From the NCBI GenBank assembly GCA_902587145.1, contig CACIKD010000002.1:80072-144071 (forward strand): DNA of 64,000 nt, read 5' to 3'. Position 1 is the stretch's first letter. Each line of letters starts with the position of its first letter. The stretch comes from an uncultured Pelagibacteraceae bacterium (GTDB taxonomy: Bacteria; Pseudomonadota; Alphaproteobacteria; Pelagibacterales; Pelagibacteraceae). The notes under the pieces are model-generated. The model was not told the DNA's origin. It ran no database searches and saw only the letters and a program-made list of their open reading frames with translations. Positions 48,946 to 58,941 of the stretch are shown one piece after another. The translations under genes were made by a program, and so were the position numbers.

Positions 48946-50427
48946 ATGAAACTATTCATCATTCTAGGAAATCAGCTGTTTCACCCAAAATATTTAAGCC
49001 CATATAAAGATCATTTATTTTTCATGGCTGAAGATTATAACCTTTGTACCTTTGAAAAACATCACAAACTAAAAATACTTCTTTTTTTATCATCCATGAG
49101 ATCTTTTAAAGATGAATTAAAATCCAAAAATTTCAATGTTTTTTATAGAGACGGAAATAAAGATTTTAAACTTTCTTATGAAAAAAAACTTGAAAAAGTA
49201 ATTAAAGAAAAAAAAATAAAAGAAATATCTTTTTTTGAAATAGAAGATAAATTTTTTGAAAAAAGAATTTTGTCATTAACTAAAAAAAACTCTTTAAAAG
49301 TAAATCAAATAAAAACGCCAATGTTTTTAATTAATAGAGATGAATTTAAAAGCTATCTTACAAAAAATAAAAGGCCCTTTATGGCTAATTTTTATAAAAT
49401 AGTAAGAACTAAAATGAATTTACTAATGAATAAGAATGGTACACCAAAAGGGAATAAATGGAGTTTTGATGAAGAAAATAGAAAAAAATTACCAAATTCG
49501 ATAAAAATTCCAAAAATTTCAGAAGTAAAAGAAACTAAGGAAACTATAGTGCTTAAAAAATTTATAAGCTCTAATTTTAAAAACCATCCCGGAGATCTTG
49601 ATAAATTTTGGTTTCCAACGACTAGAAAAGGTGCAAACAAATGGCTAGATGAATTTTTAAAAGAGAGAATAAAATTATTTGGTGATTATGAGGATGCAGT
49701 AACTGATAAGTCTTATACTGTATTTCATAGTGCTCTTAGTCCATTAATTAATTTAGGATTAATAACGCCAAATGAGATTTTAGAGAAATTAAAAAAAATT
49801 GAGAATAAAGTTCCAATAAATTCTCTAGAAGGTTACATAAGGCAAATTATTGGTTGGAGAGAATTCATGAGAGGAATCTATCAAAATTTTGACCAAAGAT
49901 TAGAGAAAACAAATTTTTTTAATCATAAAAGAAAAATGAAAAATACTTGGTATAATGGAACCACTGGTTTAGATCCTCTCGATCACGCAATTAATAATGC
50001 AAAAAATTTTGGATGGTCACATCATATAGAAAGGTTAATGATATTAGCAAACATCATGAATCTCTGTGAAATTCATCCTAGGCAAGTTTACAAATGGTTT
50101 ATGGAAATGTTTGTAGATTCTTCTGACTGGGTAATGTCCCCTAACGTTTATGGTATGGGTTTATTTAGCGACGGAGGTATATTTGCTACAAAACCATATA
50201 TTTGTGGATCTAGTTATTTTTTAAAGATGATGCATTTTAAAAAAGGTCCTTGGTGTGATGTAATGGATGGATTATATTGGAAATTTATCGATAGACATAA
50301 AACTTTTTTTTTAAAAAATCCTCGCCTCGCGATGATGGTAAGAATTTCAGAAAAAATGAATAAAGAAAGAAAAACAAGAATATTTAAAGCAGCAAACAAT
50401 TTTATTAAAGAAAATACAAATGGTTAA
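48946..50427 (+). CDS. Cryptochrome/deoxyribodipyrimidine photolyase-related protein (CryPro/PhrB-like)
   Basis: About 493 aa; ILGNQLFHPKYL, GYIRQIIGWREFMRGIY, NVYGMGLFSDGG. Confidence 0.85.
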   Translation: MKLFIILGNQLFHPKYLSPYKDHLFFMAEDYNLCTFEKHHKLKILLFLSSMRSFKDELKSKNFNVFYRDGNKDFKLSYEKKLEKVIKEKKIKEISFFEIEDKFFEKRILSLTKKNSLKVNQIKTPMFLINRDEFKSYLTKNKRPFMANFYKIVRTKMNLLMNKNGTPKGNKWSFDEENRKKLPNSIKIPKISEVKETKETIVLKKFISSNFKNHPGDLDKFWFPTTRKGANKWLDEFLKERIKLFGDYEDAVTDKSYTVFHSALSPLINLGLITPNEILEKLKKIENKVPINSLEGYIRQIIGWREFMRGIYQNFDQRLEKTNFFNHKRKMKNTWYNGTTGLDPLDHAINNAKNFGWSHHIERLMILANIMNLCEIHPRQVYKWFMEMFVDSSDWVMSPNVYGMGLFSDGGIFATKPYICGSSYFLKMMHFKKGPWCDVMDGLYWKFIDRHKTFFLKNPRLAMMVRISEKMNKERKTRIFKAANNFIKENTNG

Positions 50428-50770
50428 AGTTTTTTTTAATAATTCTTGTAATATCTGTAGAACAGAAATTAATCATTATAAAAAACATAGTGATGAAAAT
50501 ATTAATTGGATTGATGTTACAGATAATCAAGAAGCACTAAATGTTACCTCAAAATCTTATAAAGAACTTTTAAGAAGAATGCATGTAATAGAAAATGGTA
50601 AAGTTATTGATGGTGCTGAGTCATTTCTAATTATATGGAAAAATATTCCAAAATATAATTTTTTATATAAAATTTTTAAAATTAAACCCTTATTTTTTTT
50701 TCTTAATATTTTTTATGAAATTGCTGCTTATTTTTTATTTCTTAAAAATAAACATCTTTTAAAAAAATGA
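50420..50770 (+). CDS. DCC-family thiol-disulfide oxidoreductase-like (DUF393)
   Basis: VFFNNSCNICRTEINHYKKH. Confidence 0.8.
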   Translation: MVKVFFNNSCNICRTEINHYKKHSDENINWIDVTDNQEALNVTSKSYKELLRRMHVIENGKVIDGAESFLIIWKNIPKYNFLYKIFKIKPLFFFLNIFYEIAAYFLFLKNKHLLKK

Positions 50771-50901
50771 AAAAAAGCCAGCTTCCAAAGAAGATTTGTC
50801 CCGTATGTAATAAATCTTTTAATTGGCGAAAAAAATGGAGACTTAATTGGGAAAAAGTAAAATATTGTTCAAAGAAATGCTCTAAATCTAGTTCAATTTA
50901 A
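50767..50901 (+). CDS. DUF2256-like small zinc protein
   Basis: 44 aa MKKSQLPKKICPVCNKSFNWRKKWRLNWEKVKYCSKKCSKSSSI; below ORF-track cutoff. Confidence 0.8.
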   Translation: MKKSQLPKKICPVCNKSFNWRKKWRLNWEKVKYCSKKCSKSSSI

Positions 50902-52030
50902 AAGTAGATAATATTATTGGTATATTTGACTTAAAATTAAAATAACCTTTATTAGAAAACTTCCAACAAAATTCATCTTCTTTTCGGGTAATAAAATTTA
51001 TAGCTAAGTCATTATTTTTTATCAATCTTTTCAAAAATGAGAAATTTTCTCCAACAGAAGGATATACAACATCAAATTTTTTGGAGTTTTTAGTTAAACT
51101 TATTAAACCATTTTCATCTAATAATTCAGCCTTAAATTGATATTCTTTAAATTGTGATTTAATAACAGATTTTTTATAGTCTAATACTTTTGAAGATAGC
51201 TTTAGAGATCTATTTTTATTATCTAATAAGACAAAGTAAATTTTTTTGTATTTTTTTTGATCAAAAAAATCAATGTGCATTTCATTTTCAAATACTATTA
51301 ATTGCTCGTTTATTTCCTCACTTTTATTAATTTGAAAAGGTGAAATTTTATATTCTCTTTTGTCAATAATCGGTAAGGCAGTCTCGTTCAACTTAACATT
51401 TTTATATTTGTTATTTGTAAATTTACTAATATTCCATGATTGAGCTAAATAATTTTTTCCTTTTGTCTGTATCCCAGCAACCCATCGCCAACTTAAAGTA
51501 TTGGAGGCTGCATCACCATCAAATAAATGTTTCATGAAAAACTCTGCTCCCTTTTGCCAAGGTAATCCTAATGTGAATATCCAAATACTAGCAAACAACA
51601 TCCGCGTGTGATTGTGAAGATAATTAAAATTTTTAAGTTCGTTTACCCAATCATTAAAACATTCAATTTCAGTTTCTCCTTTTATTGCTTTTAGATATTT
51701 TTCGTCTTCTTTTATCGTCTTAAGATCCTCTATGAAGTCAGTCCAAACTTTTGGTCTTAGTTCTAGCCATCCTTTCCAGTATACTCTCCAAAATATTTCT
51801 TGAATAAATTTATCTACTTTTTGGAACGGATATTTCTTCAGTACAAGTTTTGTAGTTTCATATTCGTTAATTAATCTATGAGTTATATATGGAGATAAAC
51901 AAGAAACATTGCTCCTATTATTTACACCAAAATCGAAATTTCTTTTTGAATTATAATTTGATATATCGGTTTCAATAAATTTATTAAGCTTATCTAAAGC
52001 TTCTGATCTCGAGGTTACAAATTGCATCAA
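50888..52030 (-). CDS. Photolyase/cryptochrome FAD-binding domain protein lacking a standard N-terminal antenna domain
   Basis: 380 aa; FIQEIFWRVYWKGWLE, DGDAASNTLSWRWVAGIQTKGKNYLA. Confidence 0.75.
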   Translation of the reverse strand: MMQFVTSRSEALDKLNKFIETDISNYNSKRNFDFGVNNRSNVSCLSPYITHRLINEYETTKLVLKKYPFQKVDKFIQEIFWRVYWKGWLELRPKVWTDFIEDLKTIKEDEKYLKAIKGETEIECFNDWVNELKNFNYLHNHTRMLFASIWIFTLGLPWQKGAEFFMKHLFDGDAASNTLSWRWVAGIQTKGKNYLAQSWNISKFTNNKYKNVKLNETALPIIDKREYKISPFQINKSEEINEQLIVFENEMHIDFFDQKKYKKIYFVLLDNKNRSLKLSSKVLDYKKSVIKSQFKEYQFKAELLDENGLISLTKNSKKFDVVYPSVGENFSFLKRLIKNNDLAINFITRKEDEFCWKFSNKGYFNFKSNIPIILSTFKLN

Positions 52031-52227
52031 TCTTCGTCATCCCTCCAGTCATCTATGTACAATTTCCAACAAGCAAATGTTACACAAATTATTCCAACAG
52101 AAAACCCTAGAAGCACTCCATTTTCTTTTCCTAAATATATAGAACCATAGTGAGCACTTAAAATTGGTGGTCCTACTAGAATCAATCCAATTATAATATA
52201 TCTATAAATGAAAGGAGGACGTTTCAA
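52027..52227 (-). CDS. Small membrane protein
   Basis: 66 aa, two TM, overlapping starts/stops with neighbours. Confidence 0.55.
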   Translation of the reverse strand: MKRPPFIYRYIIIGLILVGPPILSAHYGSIYLGKENGVLLGFSVGIICVTFACWKLYIDDWRDDED

Positions 52228-52679
52228 ATAGTGTTCCCTTGATCAAATGGTTGTGAAACAGCAGAAGTAAACCAGCAATCGCTGCAATCTTTATCGCTGC
52301 CTTTTTGTACATGCCACTCATAAAAAAATAATTTCTTATCATCGTCTAATACTTCAACACCATAAATAAAAGTATTAGGGCTATTACTAATTAAATTTAT
52401 TTTATGTGACGAATGGTTTAAAAGGAATTTATACTGCTGGCCAAGTAACATACCCTCAAATCTTTTGTATGGGCCGGTAAATTTTTTATTATCCGGGTGA
52501 GCAAAAAGCCAAGTTTGTTTTATTCCATCATTTAGCTTGTTGTTTTTTTTTAATGCTTCTAGTTGAATTTTTACTACATCGAAAGCAGATAAATCTTTCG
52601 ATGGTTTAATCATTTCTGCATTTAAAGTGTTAAATGTAAGTATAAATACTAAAGTTATAAATATTTTTTTCAATTCCAT
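52224..52679 (-). CDS. Hypothetical exported protein (possibly DUF4864-like)
   Basis: 151 aa with signal peptide; TWLFAHPDNKKFTGPYKRFEGML. Confidence 0.5.
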   Translation of the reverse strand: MELKKIFITLVFILTFNTLNAEMIKPSKDLSAFDVVKIQLEALKKNNKLNDGIKQTWLFAHPDNKKFTGPYKRFEGMLLGQQYKFLLNHSSHKINLISNSPNTFIYGVEVLDDDKKLFFYEWHVQKGSDKDCSDCWFTSAVSQPFDQGNTI

Positions 52680-53242
52680 ATCTTTTTTAATGTTTCTTCT
52701 CTTTTACAAGCGTTTTTGTACATTAGATAACTAATAAAATTTTTTTCATAATAATCTTGGTGATAATTTTCAGCAGGGTAAAAAATGTCAAATTCCCAAA
52801 CTAAAGTAACGATTTTTTTATCAAATTTTTTCTCTATTTCTTTAAATGATTGATCAATAAGTTCTTTTTGACTATTATTTTCAAAAAAAATTACAGATCT
52901 ATAACTTTTGCCTTTATCACAAAATTGACCTGAAGCATCGAAGGGGTCAATATTTTTCCAATAAACATTTAATAAATCTTTATAGCTCACCACTGAAGGG
53001 TTATATGTAACTTCTATTACTTCTACGTGACCAGTATCTTTGTAAATAACATCCTCATATTTTGGATTTTTTAAATGCCCTCCCGAGTATCCAGAAATTG
53101 ATGATAAAACTCCATCTACTTGATCGTAAGACTCTTCCATACACCAAAAGCAACCTCCTGCAAAATATGCTTTTTTAGTTTCTATTGCGAATACGCTTAG
53201 GTTTATAAAATAAATAAATAAGATTAGAGTAATTTTTTTCAT
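52670..53242 (-). CDS. msrA: Peptide-methionine (S)-S-oxide reductase
   Basis: YFAGGCFWCMEESYDQVDGV, YHQDYYEKN. Confidence 0.93.
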   Translation of the reverse strand: MKKITLILFIYFINLSVFAIETKKAYFAGGCFWCMEESYDQVDGVLSSISGYSGGHLKNPKYEDVIYKDTGHVEVIEVTYNPSVVSYKDLLNVYWKNIDPFDASGQFCDKGKSYRSVIFFENNSQKELIDQSFKEIEKKFDKKIVTLVWEFDIFYPAENYHQDYYEKNFISYLMYKNACKREETLKKIWN

Positions 53243-53266
53243 TGAAAAGATGATATATTAATTATT

Positions 53267-53431
53267 ATGAAAAACGATGATCATATTGTCATAGATGAAA
53301 ATAGTGATTTGAATAATATTATCTGTGAAGAATGTAAAAAAGAAGATGAAAGTGTCAAACAAAATTTAATTATGCATGGTTTTAAATTTTGTAATAGTTG
53401 CAAACTATCAAAAACAATTTTTCCGATCTAA
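53267..53431 (+). CDS. Small CxxC/CxxC zinc-ribbon-like protein
   Basis: 54 aa MKNDDHIVIDENSDLNNIICEECKKEDESVKQNLIMHGFKFCNSCKLSKTIFPI. Confidence 0.55.
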   Translation: MKNDDHIVIDENSDLNNIICEECKKEDESVKQNLIMHGFKFCNSCKLSKTIFPI

Positions 53432-53949
53432 AAATTTCTAAATAAAATTAAAATTGTAAATAATAAAATCGCTTGAAATAACCAGGCTACAATTACAACA
53501 CCTAAGGCTCTCCATAAAGATTTATAGTCTAAAGCAGCTCTTACCCCAACTACCATACAAGCTAACATCCAAAAAGCTGATCCAATAAAAGTTACTGCCA
53601 TAAGATCTGGTGTTACACCAAATACTCTTAATAAACCTGGAGCACTAGAAAAACCTATAGTTCTTAATAACTCACCATGATTACTCTTAGTATTTTTTTC
53701 AGGAAATAATTTTACTCCAACAAAATAAATAATATACGCCCATACGTACCAACTGATTAGAGAAAAAATTGGAGCTAATAGAAAATTAGATGCTCCTAGT
53801 TGTAAAGCTCCCACACCTGCAGCCATGCTCGAAAGTACAACGACTAAGCCAGCTTGGATCGTTGCTGACTTATCTCGCTCTACCTCTTCATAAAGCTCAA
53901 CATCAATTTTGATGGCTCTAAATATTCTATTAAATAAATTGTTAAACAT
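53428..53949 (-). CDS. Yip1-family membrane protein
   Basis: 173 aa, 5-TM-like Yip1 pattern. Confidence 0.65.
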   Translation of the reverse strand: MFNNLFNRIFRAIKIDVELYEEVERDKSATIQAGLVVVLSSMAAGVGALQLGASNFLLAPIFSLISWYVWAYIIYFVGVKLFPEKNTKSNHGELLRTIGFSSAPGLLRVFGVTPDLMAVTFIGSAFWMLACMVVGVRAALDYKSLWRALGVVIVAWLFQAILLFTILILFRNF

Positions 53950-53956
53950 TTAAATA

Positions 53957-54739
53957 TTAACTCTTTAATAGCTTTAATAATTTATAATGCAATTTTTTAT
54001 TTGAAGTTGCCAAGATATTTCCAGCTTTTTCAGCATTTTTATTATTCCATGTGGTAATAAAACCACCAGCATTTTTCACAATTGGAATAATTGCGGCAAC
54101 ATCATATACTTTTAGATTAGATTCTATTACTGCATCTAATTTACCCTCTGCAAGTAAACAATAACCAAATGCATCAAGTGTAATCCTGCTTATATTCTTA
54201 TTCAATTTATCTATTTTTTTTAAGATTTTTAAATTTATATTTTGATTATGAAAATTGCATAGAATTTTCGTTTTTTTTAAATTAATTACCGAATTTGTTT
54301 TCAACTTCTTTTTTTTATTTTTATCTAAAATGAATGAAGCGTTATTATAACTTATATAGGTTTTTTTTAATTCTGGAAAATTAGCCATTCCTATTATTGA
54401 TTTCTTTTTGTAAATCATACCAACTAAATTAGACCAAGTAGGAAGACCTGCAACAAATGCCTTGGTGCCATCTATTGGGTCAATAATCCAGTAGTTTTTG
54501 TTTTTGGTTTTTTTCTCTTTAAATTCTTCTCCAATAATCCCGTCATCGGGAAATGATTTTACAATATAAGCTCTTATCATCTTTTCAAAACTTTTATCGA
54601 AATTAGTTACTGGATTGAATATTTTTTTTCTTTTTGATTTATTGATTATAATTAATTTTTTTTTGGAATTTGATTTATAAAACTTATTAAGTTTAGAGGA
54701 TAAATTATATAAAAATTTAATAGCTTTATTCTGGTCCAT
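53957..54739 (-). CDS. Inositol monophosphatase family (HisN/SuhB-like)
   Basis: WIIDPIDGTKAFVAGLPTW, KVYDVAAIIPIVKNAGG. Confidence 0.8.
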   Translation of the reverse strand: MDQNKAIKFLYNLSSKLNKFYKSNSKKKLIIINKSKRKKIFNPVTNFDKSFEKMIRAYIVKSFPDDGIIGEEFKEKKTKNKNYWIIDPIDGTKAFVAGLPTWSNLVGMIYKKKSIIGMANFPELKKTYISYNNASFILDKNKKKKLKTNSVINLKKTKILCNFHNQNINLKILKKIDKLNKNISRITLDAFGYCLLAEGKLDAVIESNLKVYDVAAIIPIVKNAGGFITTWNNKNAEKAGNILATSNKKLHYKLLKLLKS

Positions 54740-54773
54740 ATAAGTATATAACTTAATTAAAAAGTTTTTAAAT

Positions 54774-55244
54774 ATGAAAATAAACGAAAAGTTAATCCCA
54801 ATAATTTTAGGCTTATCAGCGGCACTTATAATAGGAGTGTTGGCTTTTTTGAGTTTTGAGACTCCTTATGGATATTGGTTAGTATTTTCCTTTGGCGCCA
54901 CAACTTTTAGTGTTTTAGTATTTTATCAAGCTGATATGGCTCAACCCAAAAATGTTTTTTTTGGTCATCTTGTATCAATAACAGTAGGTATCTTATTTAA
55001 TGAAATTTTTGGAATGTCATTTATTACTTTGGGATTAGCAGTTGGATTTGCTTTAGCCTTGATGATGTATTTTAAAGTGGAGCATCCTCCAGCGGCCGCA
55101 AATCCTTTGATAGCCCTTATATCGGATGTATCATTTGAATTTATCTTCTTGCCAGTGGCAGCTGGAGCAATAATTATAATTATTTTGTCAATTTTAATAA
55201 ACAAATATTTATTAAAAAGAAATTATCCTACAAAATTTTTCTAA
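54774..55244 (+). CDS. HPP-family membrane protein
   Basis: FGATTFSVLVFYQADMAQPKNVFFGHL, HPPAAANPL motif. Confidence 0.85.
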   Translation: MKINEKLIPIILGLSAALIIGVLAFLSFETPYGYWLVFSFGATTFSVLVFYQADMAQPKNVFFGHLVSITVGILFNEIFGMSFITLGLAVGFALALMMYFKVEHPPAAANPLIALISDVSFEFIFLPVAAGAIIIIILSILINKYLLKRNYPTKFF

Positions 55245-55702
55245 TTATAAATAAAAATATAGCTATTTAAAATTAATGCGTATGAGCTCCATAAAAAATA
55301 AGGGATCATTAAATAATAGCTGATCTTGTCTATTTTAAAGTATTCTTTCAAAAGAAATGTGATGAACGCTAATATAATAATTAAATTTATTAATGCTAAA
55401 CCTATTTGGTGAAATCCAAAAAAGGCAATGCTCCATGTACTATTAAAAAAAAGATGAATAAAATAAATCTTAAGAATATATTTATTTTTTGTATTAAACC
55501 AAATTTTCCATATTGCTACTGACATCAAAATATATAACGTTGTCCAAACAGGTCCGAAAACCCATGCTGGAGGATTAAAAGGTGCTAGCGTTAATTGTGA
55601 GTACCAAGGTTCTTTAAAAGCTGAAGTAGTAAAACCGCCAATTGCAGAGGCTAAAAAAGTAATGGTTAATATTATAAATAATGATAAATATTTATTATTC
55701 AT
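55241..55702 (-). CDS. TspO/MBR-family protein
   Basis: FKEPWYSQLTLAPFNPPAWVFGPVWTTLYILM. Confidence 0.9.
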   Translation of the reverse strand: MNNKYLSLFIILTITFLASAIGGFTTSAFKEPWYSQLTLAPFNPPAWVFGPVWTTLYILMSVAIWKIWFNTKNKYILKIYFIHLFFNSTWSIAFFGFHQIGLALINLIIILAFITFLLKEYFKIDKISYYLMIPYFLWSSYALILNSYIFIYN

Positions 55703-55722
55703 TATTAAAATATAAACTTTAT

Positions 55723-56475
55723 ATGTCAGAAAAACAGAAAAAAATTTGGATAACTGGTGCAAGTAGCGGGATAGGAAAATCAGTTGCTGAAAAGTTTGCT
55801 AATGAGGGTTGGAAAGTTGCAGTGTCAGCTAGAAGAAAAGAACTTCTTGATGAATTAGCTAAAAATCCTAATATAGTATCTTTTCCTCTCGATGTTACTA
55901 ATCGAAATCAAATTAATGAAGTTTTTCAAAATATTTTAGATAATTTTGGCGACTTAGATATATGTTTATTTTCTAGTGGTACATATGAGCCAAAAGACGA
56001 ACAAAGTATCGATCCTGACAAAATAAAGAATGTAATAAATGTAAATTTTTTAGGTGTAATCGATTGTGTAAAATCTGTTGAGAAATATTTTAAAGATAAA
56101 AAATCTGGACATATTTCAATAGTTTCATCTATTGCGGGTTATAGAGGGTTACCTAACTCAAGTGGATATGGACCATCTAAAGCTGCCCTAACTAATTTTA
56201 GTGAGAGCATTTACTTTGATTTTAAAAAATTTGGAGTGAGAGTTTCAGTTGTATCACCTGGTTTTATAAAAACCCCATTGACTGATAAAAATGAATTTCC
56301 GATGCCATTTTTAAAAACTCCCGAATATGCAGCAGAGAAAATTTTTAATGGCTTAGTAAAAAGTATTGCTTTTGAAATTCATTTTCCAAAAGGATTAACC
56401 TTGACTTTGAAATTTTTAAGGATTTTGCCTTATAGGCTATATTTATTTTTAGTAGATAAATTAGTAAAACGCTAA
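55723..56475 (+). CDS. SDR-family oxidoreductase
   Basis: IWITGASSGIGKSVAEKFA, YGPSKAAL. Confidence 0.88.
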   Translation: MSEKQKKIWITGASSGIGKSVAEKFANEGWKVAVSARRKELLDELAKNPNIVSFPLDVTNRNQINEVFQNILDNFGDLDICLFSSGTYEPKDEQSIDPDKIKNVINVNFLGVIDCVKSVEKYFKDKKSGHISIVSSIAGYRGLPNSSGYGPSKAALTNFSESIYFDFKKFGVRVSVVSPGFIKTPLTDKNEFPMPFLKTPEYAAEKIFNGLVKSIAFEIHFPKGLTLTLKFLRILPYRLYLFLVDKLVKR

Positions 56476-56996
56476 TCTTTTACAAACATTACAGTTAACT
56501 CTGCAACTTTAATTCCAAACTTAGTCATCGTTGCTCTGTTTATTGCTATACGCTCATCTTGCATAAAAATCCAATCATCAAAAGTAATTTTAATATTTTT
56601 ACCTTTTACTGGTACAAGTAAAACATATTCGAATTTAAAGGCAGGGCCATATGAATAGCCTTTTGCAGTTCCAACTACGTCTGAAGCAGTTCCCTCATAA
56701 TTATGTTCATCTATTTTGTTAATTTTCCATTGTCGGGTTTGTCTTTCTCCGTCTTTCCAATTAAATACTTCATCCAAAATTAATTTCGAACCATCCCACT
56801 TTCCGTTTAAATCTGCTTTGAATTGTCTTGTAACCTTTCCAGATCTGTTTTGTAATACTCCCCAGGCTTTAACATTGCCTGATAAATAATTTTCTATGAC
56901 TAATCTTGGTTTTTGATCTTTAAAATCAGTTGGTTTCATTTTATTTGCACATCCTGTTATTAGTATTAGTAAAAAAAGTCCTATAAATTTTTTCAT
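56472..56996 (-). CDS. DUF3833-like lipoprotein
   Basis: Lipobox LITGC; GVLQNRSGKVTRQFKADLNGKW. Confidence 0.8.
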   Translation of the reverse strand: MKKFIGLFLLILITGCANKMKPTDFKDQKPRLVIENYLSGNVKAWGVLQNRSGKVTRQFKADLNGKWDGSKLILDEVFNWKDGERQTRQWKINKIDEHNYEGTASDVVGTAKGYSYGPAFKFEYVLLVPVKGKNIKITFDDWIFMQDERIAINRATMTKFGIKVAELTVMFVKD

Positions 56997-58183
56997 GAGG
57001 AATATTTATTCGACATAGAGAATTGAATCAAGTTAATGTTTCTAGACTTAAAGCCACCCTCGCAATAAGATAGATAAAATTCCCACATACGTCTAAAATA
57101 ATCGTCAAAACCGAGTGGGCTTATTTTATCCCAGACACCTAAAAAATTTTTTCTCCAAGTAGATAAAGTTCTGGCATAATCATCGGAATAAGTATTTATT
57201 TTCTCCAGTTTGAGACTATTTTTTTTTATAAGTTTTTCCATAAAATTTATTGAGGGTAAAAAACCGCCAGGAAAAATATATTTTTGAATGAAATCTTCAT
57301 TCGCTCGATACCTTTCAAATAATTCATCTTTTATAACAATACCTTGAATTGCAGCAGTACCATTATTGTTTAAAACTTTTTTTATAGTTTGAAAATATTT
57401 ATCCATATAGTTTTCACCTACAGCCTCAATCATTTCTATTGAGGCTACATGATCATATTTATCCTTTAAGTCTCTATAATCCAAAAATTTAACGTTAACT
57501 TTATTATTCAGGCCTGACTTAAATATTCTCTTTTTTGTAAAATCATATTGGTTTTTTGAAATCGTTATACAATCAATACTTACATCATATTTCTTTGCTA
57601 AAAATTCAGCAAATCCACCCCAGCCACAGCCAATTTCTAATATCTTATTTCCTTCTTTAATATTGAGTAAATTAATAAGTTCTTGAAATTTATTTTTTTG
57701 TGCTTTTTCTAGATCATCTTTTTCGTCTTTATAAACCGCACTTGAGTAAGTAAGAGTTTTATCTAACCATAATGAAAAAAAATCGTTACCTAAGTCATAA
57801 TGCTTTGAAATATGTTTTTTACTTTTAGATTTAGTATTTGACGCAAATATTTTTTTTAAAAAATTCTTTATTTTTTGTAATTTTAAACTCCCTGAAAAAG
57901 AATAAATAGTATTAATATTTCTTGCAGTAAGTTCGATTAAATTCGTTAAATTTGAGGTGTAAAAATCTCTTTTTATATGTGCTTCGCCTAATGCAGAGCT
58001 TCCACCTAGTATAACGTTTAAGAAAAAACTTGGATTATTAATTTTGATATCTGTAGATAGTTTACTTTCTAAATCCCCAAAATGAAAAACTTTCCCATCA
58101 TAATTAATTAATTTTAAATTTCCTTGTGAAATATCTTTAAGTTTATTTAAAACAAATTTTTCAGAAATTTTAGTCAAACTCAT
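56993..58183 (-). CDS. Cyclopropane-fatty-acid-synthase-type SAM methyltransferase
   Basis: KHYDLGNDFFSLWLDKTLTYSSAVY, LEIGCGWGGFAEFLA. Confidence 0.92.
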   Translation of the reverse strand: MSLTKISEKFVLNKLKDISQGNLKLINYDGKVFHFGDLESKLSTDIKINNPSFFLNVILGGSSALGEAHIKRDFYTSNLTNLIELTARNINTIYSFSGSLKLQKIKNFLKKIFASNTKSKSKKHISKHYDLGNDFFSLWLDKTLTYSSAVYKDEKDDLEKAQKNKFQELINLLNIKEGNKILEIGCGWGGFAEFLAKKYDVSIDCITISKNQYDFTKKRIFKSGLNNKVNVKFLDYRDLKDKYDHVASIEMIEAVGENYMDKYFQTIKKVLNNNGTAAIQGIVIKDELFERYRANEDFIQKYIFPGGFLPSINFMEKLIKKNSLKLEKINTYSDDYARTLSTWRKNFLGVWDKISPLGFDDYFRRMWEFYLSYCEGGFKSRNINLIQFSMSNKYSS

Positions 58184-58941
58184 TAATTTTCCTCAAAACT
58201 TAAATTATTTTTTAATTTAATTTCTCTTTTTCTATATATTGCTCCTTTTTTCCATAATAGTAATGCTTCATAATGTATCGAACTAATAATTTTTATCGTC
58301 ATTAATGGGTACTTTAAAAAATTAATTGCAAGCTGTTTAAAACTAAATTCTTTTCTATCTCCCGTTTGAGTTGCAGTTAAAATTGTTCCATCGGCATCTG
58401 TTTGTTTTATAAAAACTGATAACTTATCGTTTGGATTTAATAATTTAAAGTTGTAAAAAGTTTTCATATCCATAAATGGAGATACATAAAACTTTTTTCT
58501 ACATTTTTGAATTATTTTCTCATTGTTTTTAATTTTAAAAATATACGTGTGCTGTTCATTGAAAGTATTTTTTACCTCATAAAAAATTGCTACTAATTTA
58601 TCTTTTTCATAGCAATAAAAAATGCTCAAAGGATTAAAAACGTACCCGAGTATTCTAGGATAACAAAGCACTTTAATATTTGTTATATTTTCTTTTATTT
58701 GGAATTTTTTTAGATTTGAAATTACCCAATCCTTTAAATTACCTCCATCTCGATCTCCATGATCTTTGTCATAAAAACTAAAAATATTAAATTTGTTATA
58801 CGAAAAAATACCTATTGATTTGTCCAATAGATTAATCTCATCTAAATCAATTAAAAGTGAAAAAGTTTTATATTTTAGAAAATGCCTAACAGGCTTAAAT
58901 CTTGTATGAGTAACTTCACCATTATATATACAAGAGTTCAT
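58183..58941 (-). CDS. DUF1365-family protein
   Basis: YNGEVTHTRFKPVRHFLKYKTF, YVFNPLSIFYCY. Confidence 0.88.
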   Translation of the reverse strand: MNSCIYNGEVTHTRFKPVRHFLKYKTFSLLIDLDEINLLDKSIGIFSYNKFNIFSFYDKDHGDRDGGNLKDWVISNLKKFQIKENITNIKVLCYPRILGYVFNPLSIFYCYEKDKLVAIFYEVKNTFNEQHTYIFKIKNNEKIIQKCRKKFYVSPFMDMKTFYNFKLLNPNDKLSVFIKQTDADGTILTATQTGDRKEFSFKQLAINFLKYPLMTIKIISSIHYEALLLWKKGAIYRKREIKLKNNLSFEEN

